Notes: generated by a model from the sequence alone, not told the origin. DNA of 14,599 bases from an uncultured Bacillota bacterium (GCA_902465215.1 CABQMM010000004.1:1-14599), one strand, 5' to 3'; positions 1-6,605 are shown, counted from the stretch's first letter. Numbers and translations are program-made.

Positions 1-62
1 GTATTTGTTGTGTTGAAAATTTAACAAAGTTAAAAAAGTAAATGTGAGAGGAAAACAGAAAG
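1..62 (+). other. A/T-rich leader upstream of the CoA-transferase
   Basis: This short stretch precedes the first gene. It is A/T-rich and contains a TTGAAA hexamer at 13-18, but no convincing -10 box at the right distance, so a promoter cannot be assigned. GAGAGG at 46-51 is the likely ribosome site, about 11 bases before the ATG, which is slightly long. The window edge cuts off whatever lies upstream, so it is unclear whether the gene starts its own transcript or continues an operon. Confidence 0.4.
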
Positions 63-1418
63 ATGTATAAAGTATCAGATTTAAGCACGGAGTATAAAAA
101 GAAATTGATTACTGCCGACGAGGCAGCCGCAATGGTAAAAAACGGTGACCGCCTGCACTTTGGGCTGGGATGCGGCTCCATCATCGACATTGACAAGGCA
201 ATTGCAAAACGCGCCGATGAACTGCGCGATATTACAGTTATCAGTACAGTAACCATTCGTGAAAAACCGTTTGAAACCTATTTGGCAACTACGAGCAACG
301 AGCAGGTTCGTTTCGCTTCGGCGCATTTTAATGTACATGACAGAAAGATGAATAAGGATGGACGCTGCTGGTATATTCCGATGCTGTTCTGTGAATTGCC
401 GCTTTTCTGGGTAAACAATAATAACGAAGTGGACATCGCTATGTTCCAGGTTGCACCGATGGATGAACATGGAAACTTCAATTTGGGACCGCAGGTTGCG
501 GACATGTGGGGCGTAATCAAGGGCGCGAAAAAAATTATCGTAGAAGTCAATGAAAATATGCCGATTGCACATGGATATCAGACTCAGCTCAATCTTTACG
601 GGATTGACTATATCGTTGAAGGCAGCAACACTCCGCTTGCAGAACTTCCGGCAAAAGAACCATCGGAAATAGATAAAAAGATTGCAGCGCATGTAGTTAA
701 CCGAATCAAGAGCCACAGTACACTTCAGCTCGGAATCGGAAGCCTTCCGCTTTGTATCGGACAGATGATTGCAGATTCTGATTTAAGAAATATCAACGCA
801 CACACCGAGATGTTTACAGACGCTTATGTTGATTTGTTTGAAGCCGGCAAACTAACCGGAAACAAGCCGATTGACAAAGGCAAGGCGGTCTATACCTTTG
901 CGGGTGGAAGCAAACGTTTGTATGACTTTATAGATGATAACCCAATCTGCTGCAATGCCCCGGTTGACTATGTCAACAATATTGCGACGATTGCCCGGAT
1001 TCCGAATTTCATTTCCGTCAACAGCTGCATCCAGGTTGACCTGTATGGACAGGTATGCTCCGAATCAGCAGGTCATCAGCAGATCAGCGGAACCGGCGGA
1101 CAGCTCGACTTCGTGCTCGGTGCTTATCAGTCTAGAGGCGGCGAAAGTTTCCTTTGCACACCATCCACCAGAGTCGGCAAGCACGGTAAGCTTGAATCCT
1201 TGATTTCACCGGTACTTCCGAAGGGTGCTATCGTAACCACGCCGAGAATGGCAACAAATCATATCGTAACCGAGTATGGTGATGTTGACCTCAAGGGTAA
1301 GTCCACATGGGAAAGAGCAGAGCTTTTGATCAGCATCGCGCACCCGGACTTCAGGGATGATTTGATTAAAGAGGCAGAAAAGATGGGAATTTGGAAAAAT
1401 TCCAGCAAATGCCTGTAG
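63..1418 (+). CDS. Butyryl-CoA:acetate / 4-hydroxybutyrate-type CoA-transferase
   Basis: This 451-residue protein belongs to the acetyl-CoA hydrolase/transferase family (class I CoA-transferases). Members move CoA between an acyl-CoA and a free acid, typically acetate, through a glutamyl-CoA intermediate in the cytoplasm. Visible family signatures are GIGSLP (224-229), HTEMFTDA (247-254) with Glu249 as the likely catalytic glutamate, ESAGHQQISGTGGQLDF (334-350), and the C-terminal AHPDFRDDLIKEAEKMGIW. The last two closely resemble what I remember of butyryl-CoA:acetate CoA-transferases of gut butyrate producers. Full length for the family. The start at 63 is supported by GAGAGG upstream and by the typical N-terminus. 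4-Hydroxybutyrate and other short-chain acyl-CoA transferases share these motifs, so family is secure but substrate is not. The gene stands alone on its strand and ends at a strong terminator. Confidence 0.85.
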   Translation: MYKVSDLSTEYKKKLITADEAAAMVKNGDRLHFGLGCGSIIDIDKAIAKRADELRDITVISTVTIREKPFETYLATTSNEQVRFASAHFNVHDRKMNKDGRCWYIPMLFCELPLFWVNNNNEVDIAMFQVAPMDEHGNFNLGPQVADMWGVIKGAKKIIVEVNENMPIAHGYQTQLNLYGIDYIVEGSNTPLAELPAKEPSEIDKKIAAHVVNRIKSHSTLQLGIGSLPLCIGQMIADSDLRNINAHTEMFTDAYVDLFEAGKLTGNKPIDKGKAVYTFAGGSKRLYDFIDDNPICCNAPVDYVNNIATIARIPNFISVNSCIQVDLYGQVCSESAGHQQISGTGGQLDFVLGAYQSRGGESFLCTPSTRVGKHGKLESLISPVLPKGAIVTTPRMATNHIVTEYGDVDLKGKSTWERAELLISIAHPDFRDDLIKEAEKMGIWKNSSKCL

Positions 1419-1444
1419 ATTCAAAAAAGACGAATTAAAAAATC

Positions 1445-1478
1445 GCGGTCTGCATCGTTTTGCAGACCGCTTTCCTTT
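1445..1478. terminator. Bidirectional intrinsic terminator
   Basis: A perfect 10-bp stem, GCGGTCTGCA (1445-1454) and TGCAGACCGC (1461-1470), encloses a 6-base loop. On the plus strand it is followed by TTTCCTTT; on the minus strand by GATTTTTT. It lies between two converging genes, 26 bases after the CoA-transferase stop and 6 bases after the stop of the PepSY gene, so it probably ends transcripts from both. Confidence 0.85.
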
Positions 1479-2406
1479 AGTCATCCCAATCGTCGTCATC
1501 CCAGTCATCATCGTCCCAATCATCATTGAACTCGATGTCCTTATCCCTTATTTTTCCTGACGTCGCATTGATTTCGTATTCATATTCCATATCGCGTGTA
1601 AAGAATTCAATTTCATAAACGCGGATACCATCTTCCCTGTCGAGCTTTGCTTTTGTGAAGGTAACCGAGGAAGCAGAAAGTCCTGCATCCTTTAAGGCAA
1701 TGGATTTTGCCTTATCGATTCCAACGTAGTTGGAAGAAGGCTTGGAAGATGTTGCAGGTTTGTCGGAACTGTCGGAAGTGATCGAAGGAATTGTGTAGTT
1801 TTCAATATCCTTATCGAAGGACAATATTTCTCCGGTTGCGGCCTTGATTTCATAATCATATTCCGTGTTTCCGCTATAAAATTCAACTTCGTATACTAAA
1901 ACACCATCTTCATAATCTTTTTCTGCCTTTACAAAGGATACGTTACCGGAGGAAAGACCTGCGTGCTTGAGTGCAATATTCTTTGCCTCTTTTAACGAAA
2001 TTTTGGATGAAGAGACAGATTCGCTGCTTTGTGCATTATCCTTGGAGGAATCTTTGATTTCTGTTTTTCTGCCGGAAGCATCCCTATCCGCCTCGATTAT
2101 TTTGCCGTTTGAAGCTCTAACAACATACTCGTATTCATAGCCCCCGGCTGTGAAACTAACTTCGTATACGGAAATACCATCCTCTGTATCGTAGTGGGCA
2201 CTGAGATTTTCTACATCCCCTGCCTTGAAGCCTGCATCCTCGAGGGCGACATTCACGCCTTTATCCATGCCAATACTTTTATTTTCGTCAATGCCGGCGC
2301 TCGCCTGAATTGCAGCGAAAACAATTATGGCAATGAGAAGGGTTGTGCAGGCTGCAAATCCTGCTATTTTAGCCGGTGTATTCAGCAGCTGTGTTACTTT
2401 TTTCAT
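1477..2406 (-). CDS. Exported or membrane-anchored protein with three PepSY repeats
   Basis: This 309-residue protein has a basic N-terminus and one hydrophobic segment (about 14-36) ending in ASA (35-37), so it is either a cleaved signal peptide or a membrane anchor with the rest outside the cell. Three PepSY-like repeats follow (about 46-107, 137-198, 228-290). Each has an Ala-rich helix (for example AKNIALKHAGL), then DG-x3-YEVxF, a Glu/Tyr-rich strand and an A(S/T)xGKI-type end. Ser-rich linkers separate them. The C-terminus (294-309) is an acidic tail with Trp at 297, 302 and 307, each flanked by Asp pairs. PepSY domains are associated with inhibition of secreted peptidases or with envelope sensing, but the role here is unknown. 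AGGAG lies 8 bases before the ATG. It follows a histidine kinase gene by 86 bases and has its own likely regulated promoter, which suggests it is a target or accessory of that two-component system. Confidence 0.85.
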   Translation of the reverse strand: MKKVTQLLNTPAKIAGFAACTTLLIAIIVFAAIQASAGIDENKSIGMDKGVNVALEDAGFKAGDVENLSAHYDTEDGISVYEVSFTAGGYEYEYVVRASNGKIIEADRDASGRKTEIKDSSKDNAQSSESVSSSKISLKEAKNIALKHAGLSSGNVSFVKAEKDYEDGVLVYEVEFYSGNTEYDYEIKAATGEILSFDKDIENYTIPSITSDSSDKPATSSKPSSNYVGIDKAKSIALKDAGLSASSVTFTKAKLDREDGIRVYEIEFFTRDMEYEYEINATSGKIRDKDIEFNDDWDDDDWDDDDWDD

Positions 2407-2427
2407 CGTTCATACTCCTTTCGAACT

Positions 2428-2441
2428 CTCGCGTTTGCGAG
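2428..2441 (-). other. Small hairpin in the 5' leader of the PepSY gene
   Basis: CTCGC (2428-2432) and GCGAG (2437-2441) form a 5-bp stem with a 4-base loop in the transcribed leader, about ten bases upstream of the AGGAG ribosome site. It could stabilise the message or modulate initiation. It does not sequester the ribosome site and is short, so its function is uncertain. Confidence 0.35.
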
Positions 2442-2464
2442 GCTGTTATCACTTTTATGGTTTC

Positions 2465-2497
2465 ATTATAGAGCAGGAAGATTAAAGGAAAATTAAA
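2465..2497 (-). promoter_or_regulatory. PepSY-gene promoter with tandem 11-bp repeats
   Basis: On the minus strand a perfect TATAAT (2465-2470) has no good -35 box. Its place is taken by two directly adjacent 11-bp repeats, TTTAATTTTCC (2487-2497) and TTTAATCTTCC (2476-2486), identical at 10 of 11 positions. Direct repeats spaced 11 bp in place of the -35 are the usual layout of sites for OmpR/PhoB-family activators, and such a regulator is encoded two genes upstream. The outer repeat overlaps the stop codon of the kinase gene. Control by that regulator is inference. Confidence 0.55.
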
Positions 2498-3905
2498 ATT
2501 CTAAAGTAAATTCACTGCCCTCGCCAAGCGTGCTGGCAGCTCCTACAGCAATACCCAGAAGCTTGCAAATTTGGTTTACCATGGAAAGCCCAAGACCGAG
2601 GCCGCGTTCGTTTATATCGGCACTTCTTGAAGTCTCTGCCTGATAAAAGCGTTCCCAGATTTTCGGGAGGTTTTCCGGGGAAATACCAATACCATCGTCT
2701 TTTACCGATATAAGGATTTTATCAGTATCGCGGCAAAGAGATACGTGTATGTGACCGTTTTCTTTGCCGTATTTATATGCGTTGGAAATCAGGTTATTCA
2801 GGCAAAGGGTCAAAAGACTGCGGTCTGTGAAAGCATAAACCTTCGGAGAAACATCGCAGATAAGCGATATATTCTTTCTGCCTTCCATTGGCAGCATTTT
2901 TTGCTCGGCGCAGACTTCTTCCACGAGAGCACTCAGGCAGACCTCCTCTTTATTTACTGTTTCAGTACCTTGTGCGAGACGGGTGAAGAACAAGAGCTGC
3001 GAAATGATGTCGCCCATTCGATTTCCCTGCCGCTCGATGACTTCGAGAGCTTCCTGATATTCTTCCGGAGTTTCGGCAAATTCAAGAGCGTATTGTGCCT
3101 GCGCGAGAATCACCGAAACAGGCGTTCGCAGTTCGTGGGAAGCATCGGATGTAAATTGCTTTTCCGCGTTGAAATTGTTTTCCAGGCGTGCAAACATTTC
3201 GTTGAAAGTATCGGCGAGCATATGGATTTCATCATTGCCGGGGCCGATGTCAAGGCGCTTGCTGAGGTCTCCGCCTTTGCCGATTTCTTCTGCACTTTTT
3301 GCGATTTGTTCGACCGGAAGAAAAGATCTGCGCGTAATGATATAGCCACCTAAAACGGCAAGCAGAGCCAGTGCCGGCAGCAGCCAGAAGGAAAGACGCA
3401 CGACATTATATAAAATATTGATGCTTTCGTTCTGCGAGATGACGCCGCGAACCCAGAGACCTTCCATGCCTTCGGCAGTCAGAGGCTTATCGTAGACATA
3501 ATAAGTTTCACCTTTATAGTCTGTTTTTCCAACTTTCGTAAAGGCGAGAAGCTTCGAGGAGGAAATTTTTATCGGCATATTGCCGTAGAGAAGGTTTCCG
3601 TCAGCATCATAAAGCGCCGTGGAAATGCCCTCAAAAACATCGCAGAAATCATCATCGATTTCAAGCCAGCCGCTTTCATATTTTAAAAACTGGTCTCCGG
3701 GTTCCTCTTTCGTATCGGTCAGGCGGTTCCAGTATTCGATTTCATTGACATTGACGGTGACCATATCGTAAAGCCGCTCGCGGATGTTTTCATTCAGTAC
3801 CGAACTTGCAATCGCAAAGGTCATCGCAGAGATGAACAAAACAATAATGAGAAGCATTGCGGAAAACCAAAGGACAATCTTTTTTTGTATGGAAAGCTGC
3901 TTCAT
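2493..3905 (-). CDS. Sensor histidine kinase
   Basis: This 470-residue membrane kinase senses an unknown signal and phosphorylates the response regulator encoded just upstream. It has a first membrane helix (about 8-34), an extracellular region of about 130 residues (35-167), a second helix (168-190), a HAMP linker (about 191-243), a dimerisation domain with the H-box SDASHELRTP and phospho-accepting His257, and an ATPase domain (about 360-470). The ATPase domain shows an N-box around NNLISNAYKYG (370-380), DDGIG (403-407), WERFYQ (417-422) and GLGLGL (435-440). All key residues appear intact. The start overlaps the regulator's stop by 4 bp (ATGA at 3902-3905), with AAAGGAAG before it, so the two are translationally coupled. 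The outer region matches no sensor domain I recognise. Confidence 0.95.
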   Translation of the reverse strand: MKQLSIQKKIVLWFSAMLLIIVLFISAMTFAIASSVLNENIRERLYDMVTVNVNEIEYWNRLTDTKEEPGDQFLKYESGWLEIDDDFCDVFEGISTALYDADGNLLYGNMPIKISSSKLLAFTKVGKTDYKGETYYVYDKPLTAEGMEGLWVRGVISQNESINILYNVVRLSFWLLPALALLAVLGGYIITRRSFLPVEQIAKSAEEIGKGGDLSKRLDIGPGNDEIHMLADTFNEMFARLENNFNAEKQFTSDASHELRTPVSVILAQAQYALEFAETPEEYQEALEVIERQGNRMGDIISQLLFFTRLAQGTETVNKEEVCLSALVEEVCAEQKMLPMEGRKNISLICDVSPKVYAFTDRSLLTLCLNNLISNAYKYGKENGHIHVSLCRDTDKILISVKDDGIGISPENLPKIWERFYQAETSRSADINERGLGLGLSMVNQICKLLGIAVGAASTLGEGSEFTLEF

Positions 3906-4612
3906 TTTTCGCTTCCTTTCTTCGGAGAGCCTGCGCCCTGCGCCTCTGTTTTCAGCACATAACCGACGCCGCGTACCGTATGAATCAGTTTTTCCGCAAA
4001 CGGCTCGTCGATTTTTTTTCGAAGATAGCGGATGTATACATCCACCGCGTTGGTGCCGCCTTCATAATCGAAGTTCCAAAGATTGTTTTCAATATCTTCC
4101 CGCGAAAGAACCCTTCCTTTATTTCGCAAAAGATATTCAAGCAATGCAAACTCCTTAGCGGACAGCTTGATGTCATTGCCACCACGCTGTACCGCGTGGC
4201 TTCTCGAATCGAGAGTGAGGTCGGACAAAGAATAGACAGGAGTATTGGACTGCGGCGTTTTTCTCGTCAGGGCGCGAATCCTTGCCATGAGCTCCTCGAA
4301 AGAAAAAGGTTTAACTAGGTAGTCGTTTGCACCGATGTCAAGGCCGGTTACCCGATCGGAAACCGTATCGCGCGCAGTCAAAAATAAAACGGGCGTGTAA
4401 TTGCCGCTTTTTCGCATATGGGAAACGACGGAAAGTCCGTCCAAAATCGGCATATTAATGTCCAAGACCGCGCCGTCATATGTGCCCGCGGCAAGAAAAT
4501 CCAAAGCTTCCTCGCCGTTGAAGCAGGCGTCGACCGTGTAGCCTTCCGCCTGCAGCTTTTTCGCGAGAATTTTGTTTAAATCTTTTTGGTCTTCTGCTAT
4601 CAAAATTCTCAT
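3902..4612 (-). CDS. OmpR/PhoB-family response regulator
   Basis: This 236-residue DNA-binding regulator is the partner of the downstream kinase. The receiver domain (about 1-115) shows the acidic pair E7/D8, phospho-accepting Asp51 in VLDINMP, Thr79 in FLTARD and Lys101 in VKPF. A winged-helix domain follows (about 127-222) with LSAKEFALLEYLLRNKGRVLS-type residues and VDVYIRYLRKKID, typical of the OmpR/PhoB group. A short basic, Gly/Ser-rich tail ends the protein. AAGGA sits about 9 bases before the ATG. The thioredoxin gene lies 54 bases upstream on the same strand with no terminator seen between, so co-transcription is likely. Likely targets include the PepSY gene, judged from tandem repeats in its promoter. 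Confidence 0.95.
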   Translation of the reverse strand: MRILIAEDQKDLNKILAKKLQAEGYTVDACFNGEEALDFLAAGTYDGAVLDINMPILDGLSVVSHMRKSGNYTPVLFLTARDTVSDRVTGLDIGANDYLVKPFSFEELMARIRALTRKTPQSNTPVYSLSDLTLDSRSHAVQRGGNDIKLSAKEFALLEYLLRNKGRVLSREDIENNLWNFDYEGGTNAVDVYIRYLRKKIDEPFAEKLIHTVRGVGYVLKTEAQGAGSPKKGSEK

Positions 4613-4666
4613 AACTTTCCATCCTTTCCCGCTTGTGTTTATTCAGGTGTGCTTTATAGTCCTGTC

Positions 4667-4972
4667 CTATTTCAGAAGTTCTTCGATTTCGTCCTTCTTT
4701 CTGTAACCGATGGCAGTCTGCGCAACCTGTCCATCCTTAAAAATCATCAGAGTCGGAATACTCATAACGCCGTGTTTGATGGAAAGTTCGCCTTCTTCGT
4801 CGACATTGATTTTGCAGACTTTGATTTCCGGATGCTCGTCGGCAATCTGCTGCACCTCAGGGGCAATCATTTTACATGGTCCGCACCAGGACGCCCAAAA
4901 GTCAACTAAAACCGGCTTGTCAGCTTTTAAAACTTCTGCTTCAAAATTATCTTTCGTAATATTCGTAATCAT
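4667..4972 (-). CDS. trxA: Thioredoxin
   Basis: This 101-residue cytoplasmic protein reduces disulfides in other proteins through its paired cysteines. The active site WCGPC lies near residue 30 within FWASWCGPCKM. The later PTLMIFKDG segment carries the cis-proline of the fold, and length is normal for thioredoxin. The start at 4972 was chosen because GGAGG (4981-4985) sits 8 bases upstream. A possible TTG start at 4987 would overlap that ribosome site and is rejected. The gene has its own promoter (5009-5036) and probably leads into the two-component genes. No thioredoxin reductase gene is in the window. Confidence 0.95.
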   Translation of the reverse strand: MITNITKDNFEAEVLKADKPVLVDFWASWCGPCKMIAPEVQQIADEHPEIKVCKINVDEEGELSIKHGVMSIPTLMIFKDGQVAQTAIGYRKKDEIEELLK

Positions 4973-4980
4973 AGTAATAA

Positions 4981-4985
4981 CCTCC
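4981..4985 (-). promoter_or_regulatory. Ribosome site that fixes the thioredoxin start
   Basis: GGAGG on the minus strand is 8 bases from the ATG at 4972. It overlaps the in-frame TTG at 4987, which rules out that upstream start. Confidence 0.8.
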
Positions 4986-5008
4986 AAATCTCATTTTTAT
5001 ATACAAAT

Positions 5009-5036
5009 AATATACCCTGTTTTTCCCTTCTGTAAA
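5009..5036 (-). promoter_or_regulatory. Thioredoxin promoter
   Basis: On the minus strand TTTACA (5031-5036) and TATATT (5009-5014) are separated by 16 bp, each matching 5 of 6 consensus bases. It lies 37 bases before the thioredoxin ATG and should drive thioredoxin and possibly the regulator and kinase genes. Confidence 0.6.
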
Positions 5037-5053
5037 GCAAGAATAACAGGGTA
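5013..5053. repeat. 9-bp inverted repeat flanking the thioredoxin promoter
   Basis: TACCCTGTT (5013-5021) and AACAGGGTA (5045-5053) are perfect inverted copies separated by 23 bases. One arm overlaps the end of the -10 box and the spacer; the other lies just upstream of the -35. Arm centres are 32 bp apart, about three helical turns. It could be a two-site operator. It could also be a weak hairpin after the ferredoxin gene, but no T-run follows it on the minus strand. Confidence 0.5.
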
Positions 5054-5054
5054 A

Positions 5055-5073
5055 GATTAAAATTCGATTAAAA
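5055..5073. repeat. GATTAAAA direct repeat with 11-bp spacing
   Basis: GATTAAAA occurs at 5055-5062 and again at 5066-5073, exactly 11 bp apart, just upstream of the thioredoxin promoter. Read on the minus strand it gives TTTTAATC twice, and the copy nearer thioredoxin shares TTTAATCTT with the repeats before the PepSY gene. It may be a second site for the local response regulator. The region is A/T-rich, so chance is possible. Confidence 0.35.
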
Positions 5074-5074
5074 A

Positions 5075-5812
5075 TTAAAGGATTTCTCCTTCGGTTGAAA
5101 TCGTCACCACATTCCACGGGATGAATTTGCCGCTGTTTTGCAGTGCGCTTTTCGCTGCCATTTCAATTCCGCCGCAGCAAGGAACTTCCATGCGCAGAAT
5201 TGTCAGGCTCTTGATGTCATTTTCAGCGATGATGGCCTCAAGCTTTTCGGTGTAGTCAATCATGTCAAGCTTCGGGCAGCCGATCAGCGCTACACGGCCT
5301 TTAATGAAGTCGCGGTGGAAATTCGCATAGGCATATGCGGTGCAGTCCGCGGCAACTAAAAGGTTTGCGCCGTCGAAATACGGAGCTTTTATCGGAGCCA
5401 GCTTAATCTGAACCGGCCAGTTGCAGAGCTGGGATTCCATGCACGCAGCATCAGAGACGCCTGCAGAAGCCGGAGCAGCTGTATGGCGATGCTCGATTTT
5501 CATAGCGCGGCTTCCCGGACAGCCGTGAAATTCTGCGGACGGTGCGGCAGTCGCAGAGCCGGAAGCTGCTTTTTTCTTTTCCATATTGGCCTTTACGGCA
5601 GCTTCGTCATAAGGAAGCGTATCCTTTTCGATAAAGGAAATCGCACCTGTCGGACAGGTCGGCAGGCAGTCGCCAAGGCCGTCGCAGTAGTCGTCTCTGA
5701 GCAGCACAGCTTTTCCGTCTTTCATGCCGATTGCGCCTTCGTGGCAGGCATCAGCACAGATTCCGCAGCCGTTGCATTTTTCTCTGTCAATCTCAATAAT
5801 CCTTCTTTTCAT
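5075..5812 (-). CDS. Cysteine-rich ferredoxin-like iron-sulfur protein
   Basis: This 245-residue protein starts with a two-cluster ferredoxin domain (about 1-62). The first motif is complete (Cys13, 16, 19, 23 in CNGCGICADAC). The second reads CDGLGDCLPTCP, with Cys43, 49 and 53 but Leu46 where a fourth cysteine is expected. An Ala/Lys-rich linker (about 75-95) leads to a second domain with further cysteines in HGCPG (98), CMESQLC (124, 130), ADCTAYAY (157), IGCPKLD (179) and VPCCGG (212-213). No membrane segment is seen, so it is probably a cytoplasmic electron carrier or redox partner. I recognise the type as an uncharacterised 4Fe-4S protein common in anaerobes but cannot name a reaction. 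GGAGGG precedes the ATG by about 7 bases. It is transcribed away from a CRP-family regulator gene, which may control it. Confidence 0.85.
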   Translation of the reverse strand: MKRRIIEIDREKCNGCGICADACHEGAIGMKDGKAVLLRDDYCDGLGDCLPTCPTGAISFIEKDTLPYDEAAVKANMEKKKAASGSATAAPSAEFHGCPGSRAMKIEHRHTAAPASAGVSDAACMESQLCNWPVQIKLAPIKAPYFDGANLLVAADCTAYAYANFHRDFIKGRVALIGCPKLDMIDYTEKLEAIIAENDIKSLTILRMEVPCCGGIEMAAKSALQNSGKFIPWNVVTISTEGEIL

Positions 5813-5843
5813 GTGTGTCCCTCCAAATGTTATCTGAAATTCG

Positions 5844-5873
5844 TTGTATTTGACTTTGTGAGTATAATATAAT
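5844..5873 (+). promoter_or_regulatory. Candidate promoter of the CRP-family gene
   Basis: TTGTAT (5844-5849) and TATAAT (5868-5873) are 18 bp apart. A second TATAAT (5863-5868) overlaps the first by one base, so the exact -10 is ambiguous. Transcription would start near 5880, about 60 bases before the ATG. Confidence 0.5.
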
Positions 5874-5892
5874 ACAATTTTAACGCATAATA

Positions 5893-5908
5893 TGTTGTTT
5901 TTCCAACA
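5893..5908. promoter_or_regulatory. CRP/FNR-style palindrome between divergent genes
   Basis: TGTTG (5893-5897), six bases, CAACA (5904-5908) has exactly the 5-6-5 layout of CRP/FNR-family operators. It lies between the ferredoxin-like gene and the CRP-family gene. For the ferredoxin side, several minus-strand -10-like boxes between 5864 and 5882 would place its centre about 30-44 bases upstream of the start point, which brackets the usual activating position. For the regulator gene it lies downstream of the expected start point, where binding would repress. Binding by the neighbouring regulator is inference. Confidence 0.5.
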
Positions 5909-5942
5909 AAATAGAAATAAATTTAAAAAAAGAGAGGTTTTT

Positions 5943-6602
5943 ATGAAAAATCAGGAGAATCGTGAGAGCGGATACCTTGCGCTGCTCATGCAAAATGCAC
6001 TCTTTCAGGGGTTTACGGAAGAAAAAATTGAAAATACGCTAAAGGCGCTCAAAGCGCAGAGAAAGCGCTTCAAAAGAGGAGTGTTTGTTTATCATGAAGG
6101 ACAGCGGAATGTAAAGGCGGCAATTGTGCTTGCCGGAAGCCTTCATATTATAAAAGAAGACTTTTGGGGAAACCGGAGCATTTTAACGGAAGTGGGAAAG
6201 GGAGACATGTTTGCCGAAACCTATAGCTGCATCGGGACTGAGCTGCTTGGCGTCAGCGTTATGGCAAATGAGGACTGTGAGTGCCTGTTCATGGATTTTC
6301 AGCAGATTGCGGACGCGCAGATTTTAGCGAACATAATCCGTATTCTGGCGTCGAAAAATCTCTTCCTTACGAAAAAGGTTGAATTTGTTTCGCAGCGAAC
6401 GACACGCCAAAAGCTTTTGGCTTATCTTTCAGAAGAAGGGCGCCGGAAGAAGAGCGCAGAATTTGAAATCCCTTTCAATCGGCAGCAGCTTGCGGACTTT
6501 CTGGCGGTTGAACGCAGCGCCATGTCCGCAGAGCTTTCCAAGCTGCAGAAGGAAGGGATTTTAGAGTATCGAAAAAATCGGTTTTTGCTGAAGGAGCTTT
6601 AG
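5943..6602 (+). CDS. CRP/FNR-family transcriptional regulator
   Basis: This 219-residue DNA-binding regulator has an N-terminal cyclic-nucleotide-binding-type barrel (about 20-120, with the KRGVFVYHEGQ and GKGDMFAE turns), a long dimer helix (about 122-150) and a C-terminal helix-turn-helix (about 178-207, NRQQLADFLAVERSAMSAELSKLQ-type pattern). It lacks the N-terminal cysteine cluster of oxygen-sensing FNR; the cysteines seen are at 96, 112 and 114. The effector is therefore unknown. The start at 5943 was chosen because GAGAGG lies 5 bases upstream; an upstream in-frame ATG at 5892 has no ribosome site and overlaps the palindrome. Similar regulators in anaerobes are often next to redox or nitrosative-stress genes, which fits the divergent iron-sulfur protein gene. 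Confidence 0.9.
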   Translation: MKNQENRESGYLALLMQNALFQGFTEEKIENTLKALKAQRKRFKRGVFVYHEGQRNVKAAIVLAGSLHIIKEDFWGNRSILTEVGKGDMFAETYSCIGTELLGVSVMANEDCECLFMDFQQIADAQILANIIRILASKNLFLTKKVEFVSQRTTRQKLLAYLSEEGRRKKSAEFEIPFNRQQLADFLAVERSAMSAELSKLQKEGILEYRKNRFLLKEL

Positions 6603-6605
6603 CCT

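Noticed and set aside
1..62. Possible promoter and imperfect palindrome (TTTGTT ... AACAAA) before the CoA-transferase
   Set aside because: No -10 at proper spacing and the palindrome is short in A/T-rich sequence; the window edge also limits judgement.
81..716. Long open frame on the minus strand inside the CoA-transferase gene
   Set aside because: No ribosome site or recognisable domain, and the opposite strand encodes a clear full-length enzyme.
2745..3353. 202-codon open frame on the plus strand inside the histidine kinase gene
   Set aside because: It lies wholly within the kinase coding region, has no family motifs, and is a by-product of base composition.
4973..4987. TTG start giving five more residues on thioredoxin
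   Set aside because: The codon overlaps the GGAGG ribosome site that serves the ATG at 4972.
5892..5942. Upstream ATG giving the CRP-family protein 17 extra residues
   Set aside because: No ribosome site, and it overlaps the promoter-region palindrome; the ATG at 5943 has GAGAGG at good spacing.
5943..6602. Assignment of the regulator as oxygen-sensing FNR
   Set aside because: It lacks the N-terminal cysteine cluster that would hold the 4Fe-4S sensor.
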